Shown here: positions 52,925 through 61,531 of the stretch, in pieces
How positions within the stretch are numbered: the stretch's first letter is position 1
How the letters are laid out: every line of letters begins with the position of its first letter
Assembly (NCBI GenBank): GCA_013289705.1
Contig: JABCZM010000001.1
Coordinates: forward strand, 124,001 to 188,000
Direction: 5' to 3'
DNA: 64,000 nucleotides
From: Candidatus Saccharimonadota bacterium
GTDB taxonomy: Bacteria; Patescibacteriota; Saccharimonadia; Saccharimonadales; UBA4665
Notes under the pieces: model-generated
Databases searched by the model: none
What the model was told of the DNA's origin: nothing
What the model saw: only the letters and a program-made list of their open reading frames with translations
Translations under genes and position numbers: made by a program

Positions 52925-53085
52925 GGGTCAGGGCGCCCGACATCTTCAATGTAGGTAATCTCGTTATCTATTAACCGTATACCACATTGCTCTAACTTTT
53001 CCTGTAGCATATATAAATCGGCCTGAAAATGATTCCAGACTCTATCCAATTGAGCGTGAAGGAATAAGAAATTTAACACCAACAT
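52921..53085 (-). CDS. Small hypothetical protein
   Basis: 54 residues from ATG 53085: MLVLNFLFLHAQLDRVWNHF, then LYMLQEKLEQCGIRLIDN and ending YIEDVGRPDP. The composition is protein-like but there is no ribosome site or -10 box at the usual distance. It may be a tail remnant like its relatives in this region. It overlaps the relE-like stop by four bases, convergently. Confidence 0.35.
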   Translation of the reverse strand: MLVLNFLFLHAQLDRVWNHFQADLYMLQEKLEQCGIRLIDNEITYIEDVGRPDP

Positions 53086-53150
53086 GGGAGGGGTTCTATG
53101 ACGAAAGGGCGGCATGAGTAAGCTATAATTAATACATCATTGGAGGTGAC

Positions 53151-53870
53151 ATGAAAACGAAACTCATTGCTCACAGAGGCGATACAAGAGACCACCCACA
53201 AAATACGCTGTCGGCATTTAAAGCAGCGTTTGAAAATGGTGCAGATGCAATCGAGCTTGACGTTCACCTTACGAACGACGGCGAACTCGTCGTTCATCAT
53301 GATTACTATCTAGGTAATCCCGATAACGGTGAAGGTAAAATCTACGAAAAAGATCTGGCATATGTCAAAGGCCTAAAAATTGGTGATGCAGAAAAGATTC
53401 CGAAACTCGAAGAAGTCTTTGAGCTTATAGGCGATAGGCTGCAGTATGAGATCGAACTTAAAGGCTTCACTGAAGAATTTCTCGTTAAAGTAATCGCGCT
53501 TGTAAGGAAGCATAATGTCTCAAGCGTCATCGAGTTTACCTCTCCTAACGCCTACAATCTTACTCGTATCAAAGCATTGGAGCCGTCATTCAAAACCGGC
53601 ACCCTTGTGGCCGTCCTGCCAGGATGGATGGATAAGAAACTTGGTCAAACGCTCGCGATCAACAATGCCTTACTCGGCAATATTGATGTGCTGCATTGCC
53701 CAATTGAATTGATTGATAGTGAGTTTGTTAAAAACGCCCATACCCATGGTCTACTTATTCATGCCGCTGACTGCGATATAAAAGACTCTATTCTTACCGC
53801 TTTAAATGCCAAAGTTGATCAACTCTCTACCAATGAGTTGGGGCTTGCGCTTGCGCTCTACGGTAGGTAG
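53151..53870 (+). CDS. Glycerophosphodiester phosphodiesterase
   Basis: 239 residues of a GDPD TIM barrel: AHRGDTRDHPQNTL at the front (catalytic His), then IELDVHLTNDGELVVHHD (metal Glu/Asp and the second His) and YEIELKG near 103. It hydrolyses glycerophosphodiesters to glycerol-3-phosphate and an alcohol, in lipid salvage. No signal peptide, so cytoplasmic. A GGAGG site lies 5 bases before the ATG and TATAAT about 24 bases upstream. Confidence 0.93.
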   Translation: MKTKLIAHRGDTRDHPQNTLSAFKAAFENGADAIELDVHLTNDGELVVHHDYYLGNPDNGEGKIYEKDLAYVKGLKIGDAEKIPKLEEVFELIGDRLQYEIELKGFTEEFLVKVIALVRKHNVSSVIEFTSPNAYNLTRIKALEPSFKTGTLVAVLPGWMDKKLGQTLAINNALLGNIDVLHCPIELIDSEFVKNAHTHGLLIHAADCDIKDSILTALNAKVDQLSTNELGLALALYGR

Positions 53871-53936
53871 TATTCACTCGTTAATGCAACCGTTATGGAA
53901 ACGATTGATACTTACTGGATGGCGAATCTAAGTACT

Positions 53937-54062
53937 GAGTGTAAGTCCCTGACTCTAGTTACTTAACGAATACTCTTGATAAGACACCTCCAAAATCTTC
54001 CTCCAGCGAGCCATCTTTTCTCTAATAAGGTGTAGCTTTTTGTCCACCGTCTACACCAATTC
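53937..54062. repeat. Diverged repeat R2, copy B
   Basis: Partner of copy A at 51190-51315. The minus strand from GTG 54047 to TAG 53957-53955 encodes a peptide with KKLHLIREKMARWRKILEV then SYQEYSLSN, aligned without gaps to copy A (HLIRxxxxRWRxILEVxYQEYxLS). It lies about 70 bases after the GDPD stop. Confidence 0.55.
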
Positions 54063-54100
54063 CTGTTTGTAATTTACGTAAAACAGTTTACTATTACAGC

Positions 54101-54667
54101 ATGTATTTTGGGACAAAACCTTACGATCTTGCAGGCCATATTGAACATTATGGTAGCGGCGTAAATATGTACCGTGGTGAGGATTTTGCGCAACCCTCGG
54201 CGCTTCAAGATGGAGATATTTTGGCCAACGGACTAGTCATAAGTGGTAAGCCTTATATTGCTTTCAATAGTAGTATTGGTTTGGATTTTGCTAATGGCAG
54301 TCATCGAATCGTGGCACCTCGAATCCCACTACAACTGCAATCAGAGAGGACAAGGGGTGTGCTGCCAGCCGAACTTACGGTCGGTCAGATCCTACAAACG
54401 GGTGACGTGGTTCTATCAAAGCCTAAGCCTATTGGTCCAGTTGAATGGCATGATAATCAAGACGAGACAGAGATTCATTTAACTGGTGGTTGGTACGGCC
54501 ACGAGGTGGGAGTCGCTTCGGACTTGCCAATAGCAGTTTTTGGCGAAGCGTATCCACCAAGCCCCTCTACATCCTTAGGTACTTTTGCACTTGAGCAAGT
54601 AATGAGAATGAAAGAAGAAGCTCGTATCAACTTGCCACGGCTTGGCCAACTTACTTTAGATATTTAG
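54101..54667 (+). CDS. Hypothetical protein
   Basis: 188 residues, no membrane segment. The sequence is rich in beta-forming stretches (IVAPRIPLQLQ, VGQILQTGDVVLSKP, EIHLTGGWYGHEVGV) and ends with a helix. TTGTAA at 54067, a 16-base spacer, TACTAT at 54089-54094 and a 6-base gap to the ATG make it a well-supported gene. I recognise no family. A terminator follows. Confidence 0.65.
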   Translation: MYFGTKPYDLAGHIEHYGSGVNMYRGEDFAQPSALQDGDILANGLVISGKPYIAFNSSIGLDFANGSHRIVAPRIPLQLQSERTRGVLPAELTVGQILQTGDVVLSKPKPIGPVEWHDNQDETEIHLTGGWYGHEVGVASDLPIAVFGEAYPPSPSTSLGTFALEQVMRMKEEARINLPRLGQLTLDI

Positions 54668-54707
54668 TTACGCTTTCACAAGCAGTGCTGCACACAAAGA
54701 AACCAAA

Positions 54708-54736
54708 AGGGACGCTTTAACTGAGCGTCTTTTTAT
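54708..54736. terminator. Bidirectional terminator
   Basis: GACGCT-TTAACTG-AGCGTC with T-run after it and A-rich sequence before it. It separates the convergent hypothetical and kinase genes. Confidence 0.7.
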
Positions 54737-55629
54737 ATAACTAAGTTATCTAAGGCTTTAGCAACACGCAAAGCATGATTAGGACCTTTTACACCCTCGA
54801 CGCTCCATATTGCCGATATAATGCATTGAGCAAAGCACCAGTCACGAATTCTAGTTTTATCAAATTTCAATTCTTCAGACAATATATCTATTCGACGTTT
54901 GAGCAAAGGCTGCAAATCGGCTATTTCTTCAATTTTATCGTACGGATTCCTAATCATAGCTGTCACTTCATAAGCTGGCTCAGCGGCTACACCTTTTGGG
55001 TCGATAGCTATCCACCCACGTTCATCAGAAAATAGGACATTATAGTGGTGTAAATCTCCGTGCAGTAACACTGGTTCTTCTGAAGTTTGAATTAAATGGT
55101 TGAACAGCATCTCTGCTTTATCTAGTAGGTGAATCGGCAACAAGCTATCATCAGCATGCTTTGCTTTATATTCAGGTATCACACTGGCCCATTCAGTAAT
55201 AGAAATATAGCTGTTATTGTCAGGCAAAGGCTTTCGGAGTTTTTTCATTACAGACGCAAGGATGCGCGTGGCTTCATCATCATCTTCTATCGTTCCACTT
55301 ACAGTGCCTGGAATAACTTGCTCTATAAGAATGACGGCATTTTCATGGTCTGCCTTTAGTAATCGACAGATACCCGTACTATTAAACGTATTTAAAGCGG
55401 TAATCTCGGATTGAAACTCGCGGTTTTTTGGATAACCAATTTTTAAAACTGCCTTTGTGCCATCCAGTAGGTCAACTGGAGCTACATAATTGTAGTTAAG
55501 CTCAAAGGGCTTTCTGGCTTTAAACTCCCATTTTTTCTCATATTCCAAAATCATGTCGGGCAAACGGTTTATCCATTTGGCACCGTCATCACCCCAACTT
55601 AGTGCATTTTGTTTGAATTGGTTGTCCAT
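54733..55629 (-). CDS. APH(6)-like aminoglycoside/hydroxyurea kinase
   Basis: 298 residues of the protein-kinase-like APH fold. Visible are LDGTKAVLKIGYP (ATP-binding Lys), VILIEQVIPGT (hinge) and VLLHGDLHHYNVLFS (Brenner's motif with catalytic Asp), then WIAIDPKGVAAEPAYE (metal Asp). The DPKG-x-x-x-E-x-x-x-E pattern is that of APH(6)/streptomycin and hydroxyurea kinases. Whether it modifies an antibiotic or a metabolite is unknown. Start at the first ATG; no ribosome site is obvious. Confidence 0.85.
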   Translation of the reverse strand: MDNQFKQNALSWGDDGAKWINRLPDMILEYEKKWEFKARKPFELNYNYVAPVDLLDGTKAVLKIGYPKNREFQSEITALNTFNSTGICRLLKADHENAVILIEQVIPGTVSGTIEDDDEATRILASVMKKLRKPLPDNNSYISITEWASVIPEYKAKHADDSLLPIHLLDKAEMLFNHLIQTSEEPVLLHGDLHHYNVLFSDERGWIAIDPKGVAAEPAYEVTAMIRNPYDKIEEIADLQPLLKRRIDILSEELKFDKTRIRDWCFAQCIISAIWSVEGVKGPNHALRVAKALDNLVI

Positions 55630-55766
55630 TCGATAAGTTTACAGCTTTCTAAACTATATAGGAAAGTAAGTGCGCATTAATTTAGCGGACTTTCATTCAA
55701 ATTTCTAAGAAGTAAAGTTTTGGCCTCGTATCTTAAGGCGTACCAAATGAATCATTAGTAGTATGA

Positions 55767-55788
55767 CCTCCAGAAAATGGAGGTTTTT
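55767..55788 (+). promoter_or_regulatory. Hairpin burying the ribosome site of the next gene
   Basis: CCTCCA-GAAAA-TGGAGG is followed by TTTTT and then directly by the ATG at 55789. The GGAGG of the right arm is the ribosome site for that ATG, so the stem hides it; the T-run also makes it look like a terminator. Confidence 0.6.
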
Positions 55789-56190
55789 ATGTATTTCCTT
55801 CGTTTGCTAATTGCTTATGAGTCTTATAAGGTAAATGCAGTGAGCAAGCTTAAGAAAATAGTACGATTCTTATTACCAAGTTTCTTCTGGTTTTTAGTGC
55901 TTCCTTTTCCTTTTGAGCGCATTTCTACAAGCTATGGCGCGATATGCTCGCTTCCATGTAATTCTGTTTCTACTTCACAATACACTGCATGGTCGTGGCT
56001 CGGCGGCTATCATATAATGGTTACTGAATTCAATTTTGGTGGGGGTTACTCGGCTGAGATCAATGATGGCCTATACCACTATGCGTCGCACTGGTATTTT
56101 TTGATACTTGTTATTTGCTCACTGGTTTTGGGGATGGGGACGTACGCAATTATTACAAAGCTTATGCACCCCCAGCAAAAGTCAAAATAG
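55789..56190 (+). CDS. Hypothetical membrane protein
   Basis: 133 residues from ATG 55789, chosen because GGAGG lies five bases upstream. There are two hydrophobic segments, FLLPSFFWFLVLPFPF and WYFLILVICSLVLGMGTYAI, with an external loop of about 65 residues containing two Cys (ICSLPC) and many Tyr/Ser. The composition is unlike its neighbours. No family recognised. Confidence 0.55.
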   Translation: MYFLRLLIAYESYKVNAVSKLKKIVRFLLPSFFWFLVLPFPFERISTSYGAICSLPCNSVSTSQYTAWSWLGGYHIMVTEFNFGGGYSAEINDGLYHYASHWYFLILVICSLVLGMGTYAIITKLMHPQQKSK

Positions 56191-56312
56191 CTCGAATATC
56201 ATGGCTAGATTTTTTGTTGTGAGACACTTCACAGACAAAAACACGATTAAGAATATAAATGTTTTTGACCTTAAACTTTTGAGGATGTGATAGTTAACGA
56301 AGGAGGCGAGAC

Positions 56313-56915
56313 ATGAGAAAAATAATTGTCCAAGAGTTTATAACACTAGACGGTGTCATGCAGGCGCCTGGCGGCCCGGAGGAAGATGAGTCAGGCGGCT
56401 TTAAGTACGGTGGCTGGGCAGCGCCTTATTTCGCCGAAGCCGATGCAGCAGCTGGCGACTTCATGGCAAAATGGATGCAGTCCACGGACATTCTTTTGGG
56501 TCGAAAGACGTTTGAGATTTTTGCTGACTACTGGCCTAAGCACGCCGACATGTGGCCAGGCATAAACGACGTCACCAAATACTGTGCCAGCACCACTCTG
56601 GACAAGTCAGATTGGCAAAACACGGTGTTCCTAAAAACCGTAGATGACATCAAGAAGCTCAGGGATAGCGATGGTTCTGATATTAAAGTCCACGGCAGCG
56701 GCGACCTGGCCCGGACATTATTCAAATATGACCTGGTCGATGAGCTGTGCCTCATGACATTCCCCATCACGCTTGGCGTCGGTAAACGCTTGTTCGGTGA
56801 GGACGGTATAGCCGCAGCCTTTACATTAACGGATAGTGTAGTCACGCCAAACGGCGTCATCTTCGCCAATTACAAACGAGCCGGAGAAGTCAAAACAGGT
56901 ACCGTTGGAGATTAG
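56313..56915 (+). CDS. RibD C-terminal/dihydrofolate reductase-like protein
   Basis: 200 residues: KIIVQEFITLDGVMQAPGGP at the front, ILLGRKTFEIFADYWP near 64, IKVHGSGDLARTLFKYDLVD near 128 and PITLGVGKRLFGEDG near 153. This is the YyaP/YwjB type of RibD-C domain protein, an NADPH-binding DHFR fold with unknown substrate. GGAGG lies seven bases before the ATG. It is probably a recent acquisition; such genes are common in soil bacteria. Confidence 0.9.
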   Translation: MRKIIVQEFITLDGVMQAPGGPEEDESGGFKYGGWAAPYFAEADAAAGDFMAKWMQSTDILLGRKTFEIFADYWPKHADMWPGINDVTKYCASTTLDKSDWQNTVFLKTVDDIKKLRDSDGSDIKVHGSGDLARTLFKYDLVDELCLMTFPITLGVGKRLFGEDGIAAAFTLTDSVVTPNGVIFANYKRAGEVKTGTVGD

Positions 56916-56981
56916 CGGCTAACTGGTTAATGATTCCCAGATAAGCTAGAGTATCCTGAGTTTTTGGTATAGTTAACACGG

Positions 56982-57944
56982 ATGAAAGCAGCTGTTTACA
57001 CTAAATATGGACCTCCGGAAGTACTTCATATTAAAGAAGTGGAAGAGCCGACCCCTCATAACAATGAGGTTTTAATAAGAATCTATGCCACCACGGTAAA
57101 CCGGACGGATACCGGCTTTAGAAGCGCAAGGTACTTTGTGTCACGCTTTTTTACCGGTCTCATAAAACCCAAAAGGCCAGTTGCGGGCAGCGAGTTTGCT
57201 GGCAAGATTGTGGAAGTCGGCATTGATGTCAAAGATTTTAAGGTGGGTGACAAAGTCTTTGGTTTCGAGGATGTGCGGTCTGGTGCGCACGCGGAGTATA
57301 TGACTGTGGCGGCCGATGGGTCTATGGCAAAAATGCCAGAAGGTTTCAGTTACCAAGTGATGGCCCCAGCTGGCGAAGGAGCGACATATGCGCTCAGCGT
57401 GATTACAGCAGTGGGTATCCAAAAAGGCCAAAAAGTATTGGTATACGGGGCTTCGGGTGCAATCGGTTCAGCTGCCATACAAATACTAAAACATTTAAAG
57501 GCAGAAGTGACCGCTGTTTGTGGCACAAAAAATCTAAAGCTCATAAAGTTACTCGGCGCAGATAAGGTTATTGACTACCAGAAAGAAGACTTTACTAAAG
57601 TAGACGAGACGTTTGACTTTGTTTTTGATGCAGTAGGCAAAAGCTCGTACGGCGCGTGCAAAAAACTTCTCACTCCAGCAGGGAAATATTACTCTACGGA
57701 ACTTGGCTCTTATGGACAAAATCCGCTCCTAGCGGTCTGGTTCGCACTGACTGGTAGCCGAAAGGTCATATTCCCAATACCTAAAATCAATAAAGAAAAA
57801 ATGGAGTATATTAAACGACTCATTGAATCTGGTGCCTATAAACCAGTAATAGACAGAACGTATTCGCTTAATGAGATCGTTGAAGCTACCAGGTATGTTG
57901 AATCGGGACAAAAAACAGGCAATGTAGTTATAAAAGTAGTCTAG
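56982..57944 (+). CDS. NAD(P)-dependent MDR alcohol dehydrogenase/quinone oxidoreductase
   Basis: 320 residues of the medium-chain reductase superfamily: a GroES-like front (MKAAVYTKYGPPEVLHIKEV), an NADP Rossmann domain with VLVYGASGAIGSAAIQ near 150, and FDFVFDAVGK. Structural and catalytic zinc cysteines are missing, so it belongs to the zinc-free quinone oxidoreductase group. TATAGT at 56968-56973 lies eight bases before the ATG. Confidence 0.92.
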   Translation: MKAAVYTKYGPPEVLHIKEVEEPTPHNNEVLIRIYATTVNRTDTGFRSARYFVSRFFTGLIKPKRPVAGSEFAGKIVEVGIDVKDFKVGDKVFGFEDVRSGAHAEYMTVAADGSMAKMPEGFSYQVMAPAGEGATYALSVITAVGIQKGQKVLVYGASGAIGSAAIQILKHLKAEVTAVCGTKNLKLIKLLGADKVIDYQKEDFTKVDETFDFVFDAVGKSSYGACKKLLTPAGKYYSTELGSYGQNPLLAVWFALTGSRKVIFPIPKINKEKMEYIKRLIESGAYKPVIDRTYSLNEIVEATRYVESGQKTGNVVIKVV

Positions 57945-58053
57945 AAGTGAGAGATCTCGGAAGTTTCGGCGTCCTGCTTTTTCTATGTTTTTATTGTTAA
58001 TAGGACTACACTTTTTATAGTACGTAGTTCCAGTAACCAAGGAGGTAACTGCA

Positions 58054-58695
58054 ATGGCAACAAAAGAAGAAACGTATGCGGCTAAGTTTGATATCGACTA
58101 CCCGGAAAAACTCGATCGTTTAACTTCGTTCTTTCGTATTTTGTGGAGCATTCCAGCGTTGATTATCCTATCCTTGTTGACCGCGTCTGGTGGTCATGGC
58201 TTTATGCACGAAGCCGGTAAGAGAGCCATGGCAAACGGGGGAGACACTGTGTCCGCGCTTTTTGCGGTAACCGCCCTTGTGATTCTTTTCCGGCAACGGT
58301 ATCCACGCTGGTGGTTCGATTTCGCCCTGGAGCTGAATCGGTTCGCGGCCAGGGTCGGGGCCTATCTGTTCTTGCTTACTGATCGGTATCCTTCTACCGT
58401 TGAAGCCCAATCAGTACATTTGGACGTCGGTTACCCTAACGTAAAGCGAGACCTTAACCGCTGGTTGCCACTGGTAAAGTGGTTACTAGCCATACCCCAC
58501 TATGTTGTATTGGCGGTGCTCGTCATCATTGCCGCAATTGCTACCATCATCGCGTGGTTTGCCATAGTATTCACTGGCCGATACCCGAAGGGTCTGTTCG
58601 ACTTTGTAGTTGGCGTCGGCAGATGGAGCGTTAGGGTTAATGCATACGCATTTCTTTTGGTAACCGATAAATACCCACCGTTTAGCCTTAGGTAG
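58054..58695 (+). CDS. DUF4389 membrane protein
   Basis: 213 residues with an internal duplication of the DUF4389 unit: helix, R-Y-P-x-x-x-F-D-F-x-x-x-x-x-R-x-x-x-R-V-x-A-Y-x-F-L-L-T-D-x-Y-P. Copy 1 is at QRYPRWWFDFALELNRFAAR and copy 2 at GRYPKGLFDFVVGVGRWSVR. Membrane helices precede each copy. Function unknown. AAGGAGG lies before the ATG. Confidence 0.9.
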   Translation: MATKEETYAAKFDIDYPEKLDRLTSFFRILWSIPALIILSLLTASGGHGFMHEAGKRAMANGGDTVSALFAVTALVILFRQRYPRWWFDFALELNRFAARVGAYLFLLTDRYPSTVEAQSVHLDVGYPNVKRDLNRWLPLVKWLLAIPHYVVLAVLVIIAAIATIIAWFAIVFTGRYPKGLFDFVVGVGRWSVRVNAYAFLLVTDKYPPFSLR

Positions 58696-58723
58696 TGCGT
58701 ATGAACCTAGGGTGTAGGGTGTC

Positions 58724-59314
58724 TTAAGCCCGAAGTCCGTATAAAATGAGTAGCTCTCTTTGAGTGTCAGAATTCACAAGGCCGCTACTATGGGGTATGA
58801 GTTCGTTTTTGGTATAGAGCGCCCATCCCGAACCGGCACAGGCATTCATCGAATCGCGTGGGACAGGGTCTGTTCCGTCACCGATAAGGGGTATTGTTTG
58901 TTCGTACCCAGTAAGCTGATCTTGTCTATAGACGTTAAATGGTGCTGCTCCGCTCAGTGTAATGCCTATGGCCCATGGCCCGACACTAGGATGGTTTCTG
59001 TGGATGGTGGTGTCGTGTTGGCCAGGTTCGAAAACCCTCACGCTGAAAAGCGGGATATGATTTTCGTCTTTGCCCTCTATGCTGCAGAGCATTTCGTTCA
59101 GCGTTTCATGAACCAAACGGGCGACCCGCATGCCCTTTTCTTTAAAAATTGTTGTTGGCTTTAGCTCGGTGTAGTCAACCAAGTAGCCAGTTCTTTTTAG
59201 CTCGCCAGAGATCTCTTTTCCAATCAAAGGGTGAATGAAGGGGGTTTGCATGCTGTAGCCGTCCACTGTTGCGCGTCGAAGGAAGGCCTCAGTAGGTGTA
59301 ACAATGTCTCTCAT
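58724..59314 (-). CDS. Hypothetical protein, possibly a cupin/2OG-oxygenase-like fold
   Basis: 196 residues, no membrane segment. The middle reads VRVFEPGQHDTTIHRNHP, then WAIGITLSGAAPFNVYR, and the end has IPHSSG and RELLILYGLR. His-rich strands followed by a late His and a terminal Arg recall double-stranded beta-helix oxygenases, but the HxD motif is not clean. I regard the fold as a guess. It is divergent from the HerA-like gene at 59473 and may have a -10 within the AT-rich 59315-59340. Confidence 0.6.
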   Translation of the reverse strand: MRDIVTPTEAFLRRATVDGYSMQTPFIHPLIGKEISGELKRTGYLVDYTELKPTTIFKEKGMRVARLVHETLNEMLCSIEGKDENHIPLFSVRVFEPGQHDTTIHRNHPSVGPWAIGITLSGAAPFNVYRQDQLTGYEQTIPLIGDGTDPVPRDSMNACAGSGWALYTKNELIPHSSGLVNSDTQRELLILYGLRA

Positions 59315-59472
59315 TGGATATTATTATCGCATATATATAGATTTTAGTAAAGCTTGTAGGTTCCATTTGCTCGCAAAGAGTACTTTGGTGCCCTGTCCGG
59401 TGTAGCAGGGTAATCTAGGCACAACCGGTATAAAGTAAGCAAAAAGAGTGAATATGGTTATAATGGGAAGCA

Positions 59473-61518
59473 ATGGAACCATCCTCTCACCTTGGCATGC
59501 AATATTGGTATGAGCTGTACCTATTAAGTGATACGTATAACCAGCAGCAGTGGCACAAAACACTGCTGGGCGTGGCGCAATATATTGGCACGCTCCGGAG
59601 CTTCAAGCTGCTGGTAACTATCGAAAACAGTACTGTTCGTTATTATGTGGGAACCAATAAAGACGTTGGGCTACTGTCCAACAATCTAGAAGGCGTCGTC
59701 CTGCGGCCAGTGACTGCCGAACAGATTGCGGTGCCAGGCAACCATGGAAGATTGCGCTTTGTTCAGTTTGTAAGCGGCGGTAATTTGCTTGATCTGCGCG
59801 AAAAATATCTTGTCAAAAAGTCTAGTGAGCTAACACACGCCTTGTTTAGTATGAAAGTCATGAACCCTACAAAAGCGCATGTTGCCATGAAGCTGTACTT
59901 TAAAAATGCCGCTGGTTTGCCGGTGGCTGCCAAAAAAACGGTCTTAAATTTGCCAACCAATTTGCTGGCAGTCGATTTTGTGGCCAATACCAAATATCTG
60001 CGCAAGAAGCAGCCCAAATATCTGGATATTCAAAAAAGCATGCACATGCTACAGAGTGAAAACCTGAACGCCATCTTCGAAGTCGATACCTTTCCGTACC
60101 TGCCAAAAGATTACTATTTGCCGCTCACTAGTTACGATTTCGACAAGCACTCATTTATCATTGGCGCCAGCGGCAGCGGTAAGTCAAAACTAATTACCCT
60201 GATGATCGACCGGCTAAACCGCAGCGGCGTGCGCCAAAATTACCGTGTGGTGGTTATCGATCCACATGCTGCTTTGGCGGACGATCTGCGCGGCATCGAA
60301 AACACCAAGATTCTGGATTTCAAAGGTCAGGACGAAGGCACCGAACTGTTTGGTGGTGCGGGCACGGACATTTCGGCAGCCACCGAACTCACTGGTACGC
60401 TGTTTAAATCGTTATTAGCGGATCAGCACAATCCCAAACTAGAACGAGTGCTACGCATGAGTTTATTTGTGCTAATGACTGCCCAATCGATGTCGCTTGA
60501 TATGCTTAAACGCTTTGTAACAGATATAGAGCTTCGTAATCAGGTGCTCGGCCATGTGCAAGGCTATGTGCCGGAAAACGTTGTCCACTTCTTTGGGGCT
60601 GACTTTAACGAGCTGCGCACCAAGTACTACAATGAAGCAATTTCGCCAATCGTATCGTTAGTAGACGAAATGCAGATGCAGCCGTCACTGGCTAACACCA
60701 ACGAAAACGCGGCCTCGCTTACCCAGCTTATTAGTGGTAACTTCTTAACGGTCTTTTCGCTGAACAAAGTCAGCATGGGCGAAAAAGTCGTCAAAACACT
60801 GGCCGGGCTGCTCATCCAGCAAATCTTTTTGCTTGCCCAAGCCCACGCATTCAATGAGAAGGTGATTTTGATTATTGACGAAGTGTCGGTAGTGCAGAAC
60901 CCGGCACTGGCATCAATTCTTGCCGAAGCTCGCAAATATAACTTGTTCGTATTTTTGACACAACAATACTTTGGCCAGATCGAAAAGCCATTGCAAGACG
61001 CCATTTTCACCAACGTCTACAATTATTATGTCTTCCGGGTTTCCGAAGAAGACGCCAGGGCGCTGGAAGGTAATCTAACCATCGAACTGCCAAAAGAAAT
61101 CGTTGAAGCCGAGCACAAAAAAGGCCTCAAAGAAACTGACATCCGCGTGCAAATGCTTACGTCGCTGAACACCCGCGAATGTTTCCTGCGCCTCAGCAAC
61201 GACGGCCAAATGCTGCCGTGTGTTAAAGCCCGTACACTCGATGCGAGCACCGTTGCCCGGCACATGCCCACCAATGCCCAGCTCAAAAATTACGCGCCGT
61301 CTCAACAGTTGCCATCGAGATTCAAAGAGCAATCAGGTCCGGCTGCACCACCATCATCTCTAGAAACTGTACCCGTAGTCCCAACGATATCACCGCCACT
61401 GACACCAATTGCCACGCCGCCAAGCTTTACGCCGACTCAATCATCACCAGCCCAGCCCATGAACCTACAAGATTTATTAGCCTCCCAGTCATCAAGCCGA
61501 AAAAAAGTCAGAAAATAG
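59473..61518 (+). CDS. HerA/VirB4-like P-loop ATPase
   Basis: 681 residues. The first 220 are a variable region. Then comes a HerA/TraG-type motor domain: Walker [14 protein letters not shown] near 232, [10 protein letters not shown] near 262, Walker [15 protein letters not shown] near 464, and the arginine/sensor part [12 protein letters not shown]. The tail is Pro/Ser-rich and disordered (about 620-670). Relatives pump DNA or protein in conjugation, pilus or resection systems. TATAAT at 59459-59464 is eight bases before the ATG. A co-transcribed gene follows after 13 bases. Confidence 0.85.
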   Translation: MEPSSHLGMQYWYELYLLSDTYNQQQWHKTLLGVAQYIGTLRSFKLLVTIENSTVRYYVGTNKDVGLLSNNLEGVVLRPVTAEQIAVPGNHGRLRFVQFVSGGNLLDLREKYLVKKSSELTHALFSMKVMNPTKAHVAMKLYFKNAAGLPVAAKKTVLNLPTNLLAVDFVANTKYLRKKQPKYLDIQKSMHMLQSENLNAIFEVDTFPYLPKDYYLPLTSYDFDKHSFIIGASGSGKSKLITLMIDRLNRSGVRQNYRVVVIDPHAALADDLRGIENTKILDFKGQDEGTELFGGAGTDISAATELTGTLFKSLLADQHNPKLERVLRMSLFVLMTAQSMSLDMLKRFVTDIELRNQVLGHVQGYVPENVVHFFGADFNELRTKYYNEAISPIVSLVDEMQMQPSLANTNENAASLTQLISGNFLTVFSLNKVSMGEKVVKTLAGLLIQQIFLLAQAHAFNEKVILIIDEVSVVQNPALASILAEARKYNLFVFLTQQYFGQIEKPLQDAIFTNVYNYYVFRVSEEDARALEGNLTIELPKEIVEAEHKKGLKETDIRVQMLTSLNTRECFLRLSNDGQMLPCVKARTLDASTVARHMPTNAQLKNYAPSQQLPSRFKEQSGPAAPPSSLETVPVVPTISPPLTPIATPPSFTPTQSSPAQPMNLQDLLASQSSSRKKVRK

Positions 61519-61531
61519 GAGAATAACAGAT

